A stretch of DNA of 35,380 bases from Bacteroidales bacterium (GCA_022784065.1 JALFUO010000030.1:1-35380), one strand, 5' to 3'. Positions 1 to 9,430 are shown, numbered from the stretch's first letter. Numbers and translations are program-made. The notes: generated by a model from the letters alone, not told the origin.

Positions 1-47
1 GCCCGCCTTACACAACCTTTTTCGGGCGTTTTGCAAAACGCCCCTAC
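1..47 (-). repeat. Family A palindromic repeat, copy 1, with part of a second copy
   Basis: The palindrome GGGCGTTTTGCAAAACGCCC lies at 24-43 and is followed by CTAC, so it is the reverse orientation of copies reading GTAGGGGCG...CGCCCGCC. The window opens with GCCCGCC, which is exactly how a plus-oriented copy ends. This is therefore probably the right half of an inverted pair, like those at 5.7 and 26.0 kb. It lies just upstream of gldK. It resembles a REP element; no transposase is visible nearby. Confidence 0.85.
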
Positions 48-87
48 TCGTGAGCAACTACGAATAAAAAACTATACAATATAAATA

Positions 88-1554
88 ATGAGACATTCTT
101 TAAGCATTCATACATTGAAGCTGCTCCTGCCGGCAGCCTGCTGCCTGCTGCTCGCTGCCTGCATGGGCAACAGCCGGGCGATGCAGAACGGCGGCGAGGT
201 GACGGGCAGCAGGGCGGCATCGTTTACAGAGCCCGCCCCCTACGGTATGGTGGAAATAAAGCGCGGTTTCCTCAAAGTGGGCCTCGAAGAGCCCGATACG
301 CTTTGGGGCACGGCAACGCCGTCGAAGGAAATCTCCGTAGATGGTTTCTGGATGGACCAGTCGGAAGTGACCAACTCCATGTACCGCCAGTTTGTGGAGT
401 GGGTGCGCGACAGCATCATCCGCGAACGCCTCGCCGACCCCTCTTACGGCGGCGACGAAACCTACAAAATTGAGGTTGACCGCTACGGCGAGCCGGTGAA
501 GCCCCACCTCAACTGGACGAAGCCCATTCCCTGGCGCAAGCCTACGGAAGACCAGGAGCGTGCCATCAACAGCGTCTATATCACCCACCCCATCGACGGC
601 ACGAAGATGCTCGACGCCAAGCAGATGATTTATCGCTACGAGGTGTTCGACTATGAAAAGGCGGCTCTGCGCAAGTACCGCCTCGACCCTAAGGAGCGCA
701 GCCTCAACACCGACCGCCCCGCCGACCCCGACGAGGTGGTGATGATTTCCAAAGACACGGCCTACGTGGACGAGAACGGCGAGATTGTGCGCCAAACCAT
801 CGAGCGTCCGCTCACCTCGCTCTACGATTTCCTCAACACCTATATCGTGCGCGTCTATCCCGACACCACATGCTGGGTAAACGATTTCCCCAACGCCAAC
901 AACGAACCTTACATGAAGCTTTACTTCTCTTCGGCCGTCTACAACGACTATCCCGTAGTGGGCGTTACGTGGGAGCAGGCGCAGGCTTTCTGCGCATGGC
1001 GCACGGAATACTTGCTGAAAGGCATGGGGCCGCAGGCGCGCTTCATTCAGCGCTATCGTCTGCCGACCGAGATAGAGTGGGAATATGCCGCACGCGGCAA
1101 GGAGGGCAACCCCTTCCCGTGGCAGGGCAACGAAACTAAGAGCGAGCAGGGCTGCTACTTTGCCAACTTCAAGCCCGACAAGGGCAACTACACGGAGGAC
1201 GGCAACCTCATCACCTCGCGCACGGGCATCTACGGGGCTAACTCCAACGGCCTTTACGACATGGCGGGCAACGTGGCTGAATGGACCAGCACGGTCTACA
1301 CGGAAGCGGGCGTGCAGGCCATGGCCGACCTCAACCCCGAGCTGCGCTACAACGCAGCGAAGGAAGACCCCTATCTGCTGAAGCGCAAATCCGTGCGCGG
1401 CGGCTCGTGGAAAGACCCCTTCTCAGTTATCCGCTCGGCTTGGCGCACGGCGGAATACCAAAACCAGCCGCGCTCTTACATCGGTTTCCGCTGCGTGCGC
1501 TCCAAAGCCACTACCACCAGCACCGTCAACAGCGGGCGAAAGAAGAATAAATAA
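88..1554 (+). CDS. gldK: GldK/PorK, type IX secretion ring lipoprotein with an FGE-sulfatase fold
   Basis: This is the outer-membrane-associated lipoprotein that forms the periplasmic ring of the type IX secretion system with GldN. The N-terminus is a lipoprotein signal with lipobox LAAC and Cys25 as the lipidated residue. The rest has the formylglycine-generating-enzyme (FGE-sulfatase) fold: a substrate-like start around FWMDQSEVTN, then LPTEIEWEYAARG, GLYDMAGNVAEWT, VRGGSW and a terminal GFRCVR. The stretch between VRGGSW and GFRC, where active FGEs carry catalytic cysteines, reads SAWRTAEYQN, so the domain looks structural rather than enzymatic. The 488-aa length fits the family. The ATG at 88 follows an AT-rich leader. 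gldL, gldM and gldN follow in order, which makes the call secure. Sequence upstream of 1 is not visible, so its promoter cannot be placed. Confidence 0.95.
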   Translation: MRHSLSIHTLKLLLPAACCLLLAACMGNSRAMQNGGEVTGSRAASFTEPAPYGMVEIKRGFLKVGLEEPDTLWGTATPSKEISVDGFWMDQSEVTNSMYRQFVEWVRDSIIRERLADPSYGGDETYKIEVDRYGEPVKPHLNWTKPIPWRKPTEDQERAINSVYITHPIDGTKMLDAKQMIYRYEVFDYEKAALRKYRLDPKERSLNTDRPADPDEVVMISKDTAYVDENGEIVRQTIERPLTSLYDFLNTYIVRVYPDTTCWVNDFPNANNEPYMKLYFSSAVYNDYPVVGVTWEQAQAFCAWRTEYLLKGMGPQARFIQRYRLPTEIEWEYAARGKEGNPFPWQGNETKSEQGCYFANFKPDKGNYTEDGNLITSRTGIYGANSNGLYDMAGNVAEWTSTVYTEAGVQAMADLNPELRYNAAKEDPYLLKRKSVRGGSWKDPFSVIRSAWRTAEYQNQPRSYIGFRCVRSKATTTSTVNSGRKKNK

Positions 1555-1560
1555 GGCATT

Positions 1561-1670
1561 AGTAAACAAGTAAACGAGTATACAAGTAAACAAGACATGT
1601 TACTCATAATAATATAATTAGCAAGACTTCTCTGTCTCGTCTACTCGTTTACTTGTACACTCGTCTACTA
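1561..1670 (+). repeat. Family C composite repeat C1 (8-bp arms around a core)
   Basis: The left arm (1561-1596) is built of 8-bp units: GTAAACAA, GTAAACGA, GTATACAA, GTAAACAA, then GAC. The core (about 1594-1640) starts GACATGTTACTC and ends GTCTCG. The right arm (1634-1670) reads as the reverse complement of the left-arm units and ends GTCTACTAAAA. By hand alignment, 28 of 36 arm positions can pair, so the transcript could fold into a long hairpin with the core as its loop. It fills the gldK-gldL spacer, oriented with transcription. Confidence 0.85.
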
Positions 1671-1690
1671 AAAATAATTCTCAACCCATT

Positions 1691-2644
1691 ATGTCCAAGA
1701 AAATAAACATCGTGGTACGCCTGCAACACTGGATGGACAGCGTGCCGGGACAGACCTTCCTTAACTACGCATACAGCTGGGGCGCATCGATCGTTATCCT
1801 CGGCGCACTCTTCAAACTCACGCACCTGCCGGGCGGCAACTTCATGCTCTTCATCGGTATGGGCACGGAGGTCGTGGTGTTCTTCCTCGCAGCCTTCGAC
1901 CGCCCGTTCGACAAGAACGAGGTGGGCAAGGAACTCCCGCCCGACTATGAGACGGACGAAGAAATTGCCGACCGCATGGGCATCAGCGATGATGATGAAA
2001 CCAATGAACCCGACAGCGAAGGTGACACCTACCGCGCCGAAGGTCAGCCCATCGGAGGCGGCGGCGTAGTGATCGGCGGCGGCACGGGCGGCGGCACTAT
2101 CATTGTGGCAGGCGGCACAGGCTCGCAGCAGACTGGTTCGCCCGCAGAAGCAACGCCGCAGCAGCCCGACATCGTGCAGGCTGCCCGCGAGGCCATCGCG
2201 CTCAACACGCCGCAGGGCGACGAACCCTTCGAAAACGAGGCACAACGCCTGGCCGCCATTATCCGCGCAGCCAACGACGAACTGCTGCGCCGCGCACAGG
2301 CCGCCCTCTCGCCCGAAATGGAGGAAGCCACGCAGACCTATATCGACAAACTGCGCCTGCTCTCCGAAACCTTCGCGAAAGTGGACGAACAGAGCGCGAA
2401 ACTCACGCGCGACAGCGAGGAAATGGAAAACCTCAGCCGCACGCTCACGGGCATCAACAAGGTGTACGAACTCCACCTCAAAGGCATCAGCCTGCAAGTG
2501 GGCACCATCGAGCAAATCAACGAGCAGACCAACCGCCTCGCACAGCAAATCGAAGAACTCAACGGCGTTTACGGCCGCATGATAGAGGCACTCACGGTGA
2601 ACATGCGCGGCGCACAGCCTGCAAAAGATTTAGCAGATAAGTAA
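1691..2644 (+). CDS. gldL: GldL/PorL, inner-membrane motor subunit of type IX secretion
   Basis: GldL is the inner-membrane protein that, with GldM, forms the proton-driven motor of type IX secretion and gliding. The protein is 317 aa. Two hydrophobic segments sit near the N-terminus (about residues 24-42 and 48-64), separated by the short LTHLPGGN turn; the first holds SWGASIVILGALFKLTH, typical of the family. A low-complexity Gly-rich and acidic linker follows (about residues 80-160, with GGGGVVIGGG). The C-terminal half is a long predicted helical, probably coiled-coil, cytoplasmic region. The ATG at 1691 comes just after repeat C1. The gene lies between gldK and gldM in the canonical order. 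The Gly-rich linker is the part most likely to vary between species. Confidence 0.95.
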   Translation: MSKKINIVVRLQHWMDSVPGQTFLNYAYSWGASIVILGALFKLTHLPGGNFMLFIGMGTEVVVFFLAAFDRPFDKNEVGKELPPDYETDEEIADRMGISDDDETNEPDSEGDTYRAEGQPIGGGGVVIGGGTGGGTIIVAGGTGSQQTGSPAEATPQQPDIVQAAREAIALNTPQGDEPFENEAQRLAAIIRAANDELLRRAQAALSPEMEEATQTYIDKLRLLSETFAKVDEQSAKLTRDSEEMENLSRTLTGINKVYELHLKGISLQVGTIEQINEQTNRLAQQIEELNGVYGRMIEALTVNMRGAQPAKDLADK

Positions 2645-2664
2645 AGGGTTACGCGCCGCAAGGA

Positions 2665-2692
2665 GTAGGGGCGTTTTGCAAAACGCCCGCCC
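2665..2692 (+). repeat. Family A palindromic repeat, copy 2
   Basis: The palindrome GGGCGTTTTGCAAAACGCCC is at 2669-2688, preceded by GTAG and followed by GCC, the plus orientation. It sits in the 79-bp gldL-gldM spacer. The reading frame of gldM stays open back into it through a TTG at 2676, but the ATG at 2724 is a better start. Confidence 0.85.
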
Positions 2693-2723
2693 CATACTCA
2701 TAACCAAAAATAACACAACCATA

Positions 2724-4277
2724 ATGGCAGTAAAGAAAAGACCGGTATCTCCGCGCCAAAAGATGATCAACCTCATGTACATCGTCCTTTTGGCCATGCT
2801 GGCGCTCAACGTGTCGAACGATGTGCTCAAAGGCTTTTCGCTCATCAGCGACAGCCTGCTGCGCACCACCGACAACGCCATGAAGGAGAACCTTGCCCTA
2901 TACGAAGACATCAAGCAGCAACTGGCAGCCAATCCTGAAAAGGTGAAGCCGTGGTTCGACAAGGCGCACATCGTGAAAACCTCCGCCGACTCGCTCTACA
3001 ACCTCGCCGAACGCCTGCGCATCGCCATTGCCCGCGAGGCCGACGGCAAGCACGGCAACCCCGACAATCTGGAAAACAAGGAAGACCTCGAGGCTTCCAG
3101 CCGCATCATGCTCGCCCCCGTGAAAGGTTACGGGCGCAGACTCTATGACGAAATCGGGAAATTCCGCACCACCGTGCTGCAATACGTCACCGACCCGCGC
3201 CAGCGCGCCATCCTCGCCTCCAACCTTTCCACCGACGTGCCGGGCGGCGAAGACAACATCGGCAAGAACTGGGAGCAATACATGTTTGAGCAGATGCCGG
3301 CCATTGCCGCCGTCACGATGCTCGCCAAGCTTCAAAGCGACGTGCGCAAGGCCGAGAACGAGGTGCTCCACACGCTCGTATCCAACATCGACATCAAGGA
3401 TATCCGCGTGAACGAGCTCAACGCCTACTGCCTGCCCGAAGCCACCACGCTCTTCCCCGGCGAAACGTTCCGCTCGCACATCTTCATGGCGGCGGTCGAC
3501 ACCACGCAGCGACCCGAAATCTACGTGAACGGCAAGCGAATCGCCGAAGACGGCTCTTACAACTTCACCGTCGGCTCGCCCGGCGAATATTCCTTCAACG
3601 GCTACATCATGATGCCCAACGCCGCCGGCGAAATCATACGCCGCGACTTCGTGCAGAAATACAACGTCATCGCGCCGCCGATGGGCGCCACCGTCGCCGC
3701 CGACCTCATGAACGTGCTTTACGCCGGCTTTGAGAACCCCGTGAGCGTAAGTGCCAGCGGCGTATCGCCCGACAAGATCAGCCTCGCCATGGCAGGCGGC
3801 ACGCTCACCCCGAAGGGCGATGGCAAATACATCGCCAAGCCCGCCGCCGTGGGGCAGAACGTTACGTTCACCGTGACGGGCGTGGTCAACGGCAAGCAGC
3901 AAACCATGGGCGTGTTCACCTTCAAGGTGCGCAAACTGCCCGACCCCACGGCCTTTATTCGCGTGGGCGACGACATCTTCAAGGGCGGCAAGCTCGCCAA
4001 GGGCACGCTGCTCGGCGCACCGGGCATCGGCGCGGCCATCGACGACGGCCTGCTCAACATTCCTTTCAAGGTGCAGAGGTTCGAGACCGTGTTCTTCGAC
4101 CGCATGGGCAATGCCCGCCCCGAAACGTCCAACGGCGCAGCGTTCAGCGACAACCAGCGCTCCCTCATGCGCGAAACGCGCCGCGGCTCTCGCTTCTACA
4201 TCACCAACGTCCACGTCATCGGCCCCGACGGCATAGCCCGCACCTTGCCGCAAGCCTTGGAAGTAATCGTGAATTGA
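2724..4277 (+). CDS. gldM: GldM/PorM, inner-membrane motor subunit with a long periplasmic shaft
   Basis: GldM pairs with GldL as the type IX motor; its single membrane helix anchors a dimeric periplasmic shaft that reaches the GldK-GldN ring. I chose the ATG at 2724 (517 aa) because it gives the conserved MAVKKRPVSPRQKMINLMYI start. An in-frame TTG at 2676 lies inside a repeat and would add 16 unconserved residues. The membrane helix is about residues 14-32 (MINLMYIVLLAMLAL). The periplasmic part begins as a helical domain and continues into beta-rich domains; one segment reads FPGETFRSHIFMAAVDT and another carries a pattern like VRKLPDPTAFI that I associate with GldM C-terminal domains. gldL lies upstream and gldN downstream across repeat C2. 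Confidence 0.95.
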   Translation: MAVKKRPVSPRQKMINLMYIVLLAMLALNVSNDVLKGFSLISDSLLRTTDNAMKENLALYEDIKQQLAANPEKVKPWFDKAHIVKTSADSLYNLAERLRIAIAREADGKHGNPDNLENKEDLEASSRIMLAPVKGYGRRLYDEIGKFRTTVLQYVTDPRQRAILASNLSTDVPGGEDNIGKNWEQYMFEQMPAIAAVTMLAKLQSDVRKAENEVLHTLVSNIDIKDIRVNELNAYCLPEATTLFPGETFRSHIFMAAVDTTQRPEIYVNGKRIAEDGSYNFTVGSPGEYSFNGYIMMPNAAGEIIRRDFVQKYNVIAPPMGATVAADLMNVLYAGFENPVSVSASGVSPDKISLAMAGGTLTPKGDGKYIAKPAAVGQNVTFTVTGVVNGKQQTMGVFTFKVRKLPDPTAFIRVGDDIFKGGKLAKGTLLGAPGIGAAIDDGLLNIPFKVQRFETVFFDRMGNARPETSNGAAFSDNQRSLMRETRRGSRFYITNVHVIGPDGIARTLPQALEVIVN

Positions 4278-4287
4278 TTTAGTTGAC

Positions 4288-4395
4288 GCGTTTACTAAAA
4301 ACTTGTCTACTCGTTTACTAAAAAACTTGTCTACTCGTCTACTCGTTTACTCGTCTACTCGTTTACTCGTTTACTAAAAAACTTGTCTACTAAAA
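4288..4395 (+). repeat. Family C repeat C2, arm units only
   Basis: This 142-bp spacer between gldM and gldN is filled with right-arm type units (ACTCGTCT/ACTCGTTT, period 8), interrupted three times by junctions of the type TTTACTAAAAAACTTG or GTCTACTAAAAG. No left arm or core is present. The several TACTAAAAA junctions suggest repeated partial copies of the right end, or tandem growth and loss. Confidence 0.8.
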
Positions 4396-4419
4396 GAATA
4401 TCTCAAATATATATATAAT

Positions 4420-5562
4420 ATGTATTCCCTTTTATCCCATAACAGCCGCACGCTCTTCGCGTTAGCCCTTGCCCTCGCCTGCACCCTTGCAGCCGTGGCA
4501 CAGCCGCCTGCACGCCGCAAGGCGGCCGAAAACAAGGAACAGACGGCCGCGCAATCCGCACCCAAAGGTTCTGCCTATCGCGACTTCCCCACAGCGGCGG
4601 CCATGCCCGAAGACGTGTCGTGGCGGCGCGACATCTACCGCTCCCTCGACCTCACGAAGGACGCCAACGCCCCGCTCTACTATCCTACAACGCCCACCAA
4701 CGGCCGCGAAAACCTCTTCACCTACCTCTTCAAGCTCCTTCTGCGCGGACAGGTGAAGGCATACGACTACAAGCTCGACGGCAACGAGGATTTTTCGGAG
4801 AAAAACATCGTCAAGGCCAAGGAGCTCATGGACCGCTACCACATCTTCTATGAGCAGAAGGACGGCAAAATCCGCGTCACCGACAGCGACCTGCCCTCCG
4901 ACGAGGTAAAGGTATATTTCATTAAGGAAAGCACCTACTTCGACCAGCACACCGCCACGATCCGCAAGAAGGTCACAGCCCTCTGCCCCGTGCTCAAGCG
5001 CGGCGACGATTTCGGCGGTGCAGACTCGCAGTACCCCATGTTTTGGGTTAAGATGGACGACGTAGCCCCCTATCTCGGCAAACTCATGCTCATGGGCAGC
5101 AACCTCAACAACGCCGCCATGATGTCTGCCGACGACTTCTTCACGCTCAACCGCTACGAGGGCGACATCTACAAGACCGTAAACCTGCAAGACCGCATCC
5201 TCGCCAACTATTGTACCGAGGACTCGGCCATGAAGAAGGAGCAGGCAAGGATTGAGAAAGAACTCGACGATTTCGACCGCCACGTTTGGGGCAAAGACTC
5301 CGTGGCACCCGACACCATCAGGGTGACCCTCGTGCGCGACACGACGGCGACCGTCACAAAAGCGCCCTCACGCCGCCGCACCTCCTCCACCTCGCGCCGC
5401 TCAAGCGTCAGCAGCAAATCGTCCTCTTCTTCGAAATCATCTTCTAAATCCTCAAGCAGCAAATCGACCTCCACAAAGAAAGCCAAGACGCCCAAAACGC
5501 GCAAACCTTCTACCTCCTCGCGCTCCGGCGGCGGATATAGCGTGCGCCGAGAAAGGCATTGA
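4420..5562 (+). CDS. gldN: GldN/PorN, periplasmic ring protein of type IX secretion
   Basis: GldN binds GldK to form the large periplasmic ring of the type IX system. The 380-aa product starts with a signal peptide (hydrophobic FALALALACTLAAVA, probable cleavage after AVA-Q near residue 28). The family core follows, with the conserved patterns WRRDIYRSLDLTKDANAPLYYP and, later, YPMFWVKMDDVAPYL. The ATG at 4420 follows a TA-rich leader. The last 65 or so residues are unusually rich in Ser, Lys and Arg (RRRTSSTSRRSS, then SSK repeats), a disordered, strongly basic tail that I do not associate with the core fold. It is last in the gldKLMN run and is followed by a good terminator. Confidence 0.93.
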   Translation: MYSLLSHNSRTLFALALALACTLAAVAQPPARRKAAENKEQTAAQSAPKGSAYRDFPTAAAMPEDVSWRRDIYRSLDLTKDANAPLYYPTTPTNGRENLFTYLFKLLLRGQVKAYDYKLDGNEDFSEKNIVKAKELMDRYHIFYEQKDGKIRVTDSDLPSDEVKVYFIKESTYFDQHTATIRKKVTALCPVLKRGDDFGGADSQYPMFWVKMDDVAPYLGKLMLMGSNLNNAAMMSADDFFTLNRYEGDIYKTVNLQDRILANYCTEDSAMKKEQARIEKELDDFDRHVWGKDSVAPDTIRVTLVRDTTATVTKAPSRRRTSSTSRRSSVSSKSSSSSKSSSKSSSSKSTSTKKAKTPKTRKPSTSSRSGGGYSVRRERH

Positions 5563-5624
5563 CAGTAGAGGGCAATGAATAACCGTTCTGGTAGTATCAA
5601 AGCACTATTAGGAAAAAGAAAAAT

Positions 5625-5662
5625 ATCAGGCAGGGAGCAAAGACTCTCTGCCTGATGTTTTT
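5625..5662 (+). terminator. Rho-independent terminator after gldKLMN
   Basis: A 13-bp stem with one G-U pair (5625-5637 with 5644-5656, loop CAAAGA) is followed by five T at 5658-5662. It lies 62 bp after the gldN stop and would end the gldKLMN transcript. Confidence 0.85.
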
Positions 5663-5690
5663 GTCCAAAGGTGATATAAGTGAACTGAAA

Positions 5691-5824
5691 GTAGGGGCGT
5701 TCTGCAGAACGCCCGCCCCGAGCCCAAAACGGTAAAGTGCTCGCCTGAACGCCATCAGCAAACGACGACCAAGCAAACATCAATCAGTCAACCATTCTCC
5801 GGGCGTTCTGCAGAACGCCCCTAC
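5691..5824. repeat. Family A inverted pair (copies 3 and 4), BIME-like
   Basis: Two copies of the variant palindrome GGGCGTTCTGCAGAACGCCC lie at 5695-5714 (GTAG side left) and 5801-5820 (CTAC side right), facing each other 86 bp apart. Both carry the same TTC/GAA variant, so the pair appears to have moved, or been converted, as a unit. The spacer has no gene I can recognise. Confidence 0.85.
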
Positions 5825-5830
5825 TCGTGA

Positions 5831-5999
5831 GACCTTATGTCTTGACTTATTCTACAACGCGCATTTCAAAGGTCGTGGCGCCGGAAATTAAATAAAAAAT
5901 CGATTATCCCATAAGAAATACTTCAAGGATTGACAAACAGACATACTATTCGCACGTTTTTGCCCATTCCTAATTATTTCGGACAACGGGGCGGCTTAT
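5831..5999. other. Intergenic stretch with no recognised feature
   Basis: This is the rest of the gap between the converging gldN and upp genes. It is AT-rich compared with the coding DNA, has no supported reading frame, and shows no clear TAnnTTTG promoter on either strand. A plus-strand open frame starting at 6007 reads across the upp terminator and antisense to upp, and is not a gene. Confidence 0.6.
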
Positions 6000-6041
6000 A
6001 AAAAAAGTGCAAGCGAGGCTTTGTTCTGCCCTCGCTTGCAC
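6000..6041 (-). terminator. Rho-independent terminator after upp (minus strand)
   Basis: A perfect 12-bp stem (GTGCAAGCGAGG at 6007-6018 with its complement at 6030-6041) is preceded on the plus strand by seven A (6000-6006), which is a T-run for minus-strand transcription. It lies 25 bp past the upp stop. Its arm shares GTGCAAGCGAG plus GCAGA with repeat family B. Confidence 0.88.
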
Positions 6042-6066
6042 AAATATCAATAATAAAAACCCTTTG

Positions 6067-6720
6067 TTAAATCTTCTCCCCGAACGACAGGTCGCCCGCA
6101 TCGCCGAGACCGGGCACTATGTAGGCGCGGTCGTTGAGTTCGGGGTCAATCGCCGCCGCCCAGAGCGTCACGTCGTCGCTCGGGAAGGCGCGCTGCAAAC
6201 GCTCGATGCCCTGCCGCGAGGCTATGGCGCAGCAGATGTGGAGCTTGGCGGGCGTGCCCTTCGAGAGGAAGGCGCGGTAAGCCAGTTCGAGGCTGCCGCC
6301 CGTGGCGAGCATGGGGTCGACGAGCAGGAAGGTGCTGCCGTCGAGGCGCGGCGCGGCTATATATTCAATGTGTATCTTGATGTCCTCCGCCTTGCCCTCA
6401 TCGCGATAGGCCGAGAGGAAGGCTGCGTCCGCCCCGTCGAACACGTCGAGGAAACCCTCGTGGAACGCCAAACCGGCACGCAACACCGTGCCCACCACGA
6501 TGCGGTCGTCGTAAGTCAGCACCGAGGCCTGCGCCAGCGGCGTCTGAACAGCCTTGGGCGAATACGCGAGCGTGCGGCTCAGCTCGTAAGCCATGGCGTG
6601 GGCGATGCGCTTCAAGTTGTTGCGAAACAGCGTGCGGTTGCCCTGCACGTTCACATCGCGCAGCTGCGCCATGAAGCAGTTTATCACGGAGCTGCTTGCT
6701 CCCAAATCTATGATTTTCAT
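6067..6720 (-). CDS. upp: Uracil phosphoribosyltransferase
   Basis: This enzyme makes UMP from uracil and PRPP in pyrimidine salvage, in the cytoplasm. The start is the ATG at 6720 (217 aa, MKIIDLG...); an upstream in-frame start at 6777 would add 19 unlikely residues. The type-I PRPP-binding loop is clear as LLVDPMLATGGS (near residues 131-142). The uracil-binding end carries the YIVPGLGDAGD pattern near the C-terminus, and VGTVLRAGLAF matches the conserved central region. The length agrees with the family (about 210 aa). It is the last gene of a minus-strand run after the FKBP lipoprotein (75-bp gap) and is closed by a strong terminator. Confidence 0.95.
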   Translation of the reverse strand: MKIIDLGASSSVINCFMAQLRDVNVQGNRTLFRNNLKRIAHAMAYELSRTLAYSPKAVQTPLAQASVLTYDDRIVVGTVLRAGLAFHEGFLDVFDGADAAFLSAYRDEGKAEDIKIHIEYIAAPRLDGSTFLLVDPMLATGGSLELAYRAFLSKGTPAKLHICCAIASRQGIERLQRAFPSDDVTLWAAAIDPELNDRAYIVPGLGDAGDLSFGEKI

Positions 6721-6795
6721 AATAAGGTTAATGCGATTACGCCTTAAAAGCACTGGCAATAAGCAACGCAATATCAATCATGCAGCACCTCTCGC

Positions 6796-7467
6796 TTATT
6801 TCGTGGCATATCCTGCGCGGGCGAAGCCTTTGAGCTGCAAGTCGAACACGAGCGTTGAATAGGCGGGAATTGAGTTCTTCTCCGTTGCGCCATAACCGAG
6901 CTGCCAAGGGATAAACACTTTCCAGCGGTCGCCTATACGCATATGCTGCACGGCCGTGGCGAACCCGTCTACCGTGGAACTTACAAGCAAACGCGCGGGC
7001 GTGGAGAGGTCGGGATTGAACACGTAGTCGTCGGTGGCATAAAGCCCGGAGTGGTCAAACACATAGCCATTGGCGTACGAGGCCGAAGGCATCAGCCTGC
7101 CCACGTAGTTCACGCGCACCGAGTCGGTGCTGAAAGGGAAACCCGTGCCCGTGCCCCTGTCGATGACCTTGCAGCAAATAGAGTCGGTCACGGCTGCCGG
7201 GGCTGCGGGGTCGGTGGCTTTTGCCGCGCTGCGAAACGTGCGCCAGTCGCAATGCGCTTCCCAGTCATCGCCATACGCCGCCTTGGCCTGCGCCACGGCG
7301 GCTCGGGCTTCTGCCATACGCTCCGCGAAGTAAGCGTTGTTGCGATTGCACCAATCGTCGTACTCCGTATTGGTTTGTTCCGTTTCTTCGCACGAAGCGA
7401 GCGCGGCGGCGAGCAGCGCAAGGCAAGCATACATGATGGGCCGCAGCAGTGTGGCGGTAAGTTTCAT
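6796..7467 (-). CDS. FKBP-type peptidyl-prolyl isomerase lipoprotein
   Basis: The product is a probable cell-envelope prolyl isomerase that helps fold exported proteins. With the ATG at 7467 it is 223 aa and begins with a lipoprotein signal whose lipobox is LASC (Cys26). The frame stays open upstream to 7536, but that region is repeat C3. A linker of about 80 residues, rich in Ala and charged residues, precedes the FKBP domain (residues ~105-220): STDSVRVNYVGRL, FDHSGLY, then GDRWKVFIPWQLGYG and IPAYSTLVFDLQL, the usual FKBP ending. It resembles the gliding-associated isomerase GldI group, but membership cannot be decided by eye. It sits between glyS and upp on the same strand. Confidence 0.88.
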   Translation of the reverse strand: MKLTATLLRPIMYACLALLAAALASCEETEQTNTEYDDWCNRNNAYFAERMAEARAAVAQAKAAYGDDWEAHCDWRTFRSAAKATDPAAPAAVTDSICCKVIDRGTGTGFPFSTDSVRVNYVGRLMPSASYANGYVFDHSGLYATDDYVFNPDLSTPARLLVSSTVDGFATAVQHMRIGDRWKVFIPWQLGYGATEKNSIPAYSTLVFDLQLKGFARAGYATK

Positions 7468-7485
7468 TGGGTCGGGAAGTGATTT

Positions 7486-7580
7486 AGTAAACGAGTTTAC
7501 AAGTAAACGAGTAGACGAGACAGATTTGTCTTGCAAACTATATTTATATGAGTAACTTGTCTTGTTTACTTGTCTACTAA
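7486..7580 (-). repeat. Family C composite repeat C3
   Basis: Read on the minus strand it begins TTAGTAGACAAGTAAACAAGAC, passes through a core starting GACAAGTTACTCATAT and ending GTCTCG, and ends with arm units to TTTACTAAAT. Read on the plus strand, the units GTAAACGA, GTTTACAA, GTAAACGA and GTAGACGA are visible at 7487-7518. It occupies the glyS-FKBP spacer and points with transcription (minus). Confidence 0.85.
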
Positions 7581-7600
7581 TTATTTCAAAGTTCGAAAAA

Positions 7601-9139
<1,539 letters not shown>

Positions 9140-9216
9140 GTATATATATAATATTGTGTATGCTTCCTGTGCCGCGCTCCCGCTTTGCGCCAGGGCTTTC
9201 TGCGGCATAATCGGCG

Positions 9217-9224
9217 CAAAGTTA
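9217..9224 (-). promoter_or_regulatory. glyS: Probable -7 element for glyS
   Basis: On the minus strand the sequence reads TAACTTTG, matching the Bacteroidetes -7 consensus TAnnTTTG. It lies 78 bp upstream of the glyS ATG. No convincing -33 TTG is seen at the usual 19-21 bp distance. Confidence 0.55.
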
Positions 9225-9258
9225 CGAATTTAGGCGCGTTATCCGCTATTTTCTTACT

Positions 9259-9278
9259 AAAAAACCGCCGAAAGGCGG
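9259..9278 (-). terminator. Small GNRA-type hairpin, possible minus-strand terminator
   Basis: CCGCC-GAAA-GGCGG (9265-9278) is preceded by six A on the plus strand, which gives a T-run on the minus strand. It could stop minus-strand transcription just before the glyS promoter. The stem is short (5 bp), so this is tentative, but no recognised minus-strand gene lies immediately to the right. Confidence 0.4.
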
Positions 9279-9430
9279 AATTTTGCCGCCGCCGGCGAGA
9301 ACACGACTACTTAAAACGGACGATTATAAGCGCAGAAGCGCGCGGCTTTCTATAAGACATTTTTTATTTGCTTGGAGAAAATTTTTCCTAAGTCCGTGAT
9401 ATTTTTCATTATCTACGCAGAAAAAGTTTG
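9279..9430. other. Left part of the glyS / export-lipoprotein intergenic region
   Basis: This stretch between the small hairpin and the palindromic array has no supported gene or promoter. Short open frames crossing it on both strands mainly reflect the low stop-codon content of the adjacent 21-bp repeat. Confidence 0.5.

Noticed and set aside
2676-2723. TTG start for gldM inside repeat A
   Set aside because: The added residues come from the palindrome. The ATG at 2724 gives the conserved GldM N-terminus.
5695-5714. Family A palindromes as ordinary terminators
   Set aside because: They have no T-run, occur upstream as well as downstream of genes, and have conserved asymmetric flanks, which points to a dispersed repeat.
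6007-6747. 246-aa plus-strand frame over upp
   Set aside because: It starts inside the upp terminator hairpin and reads antisense to upp; no protein signature.
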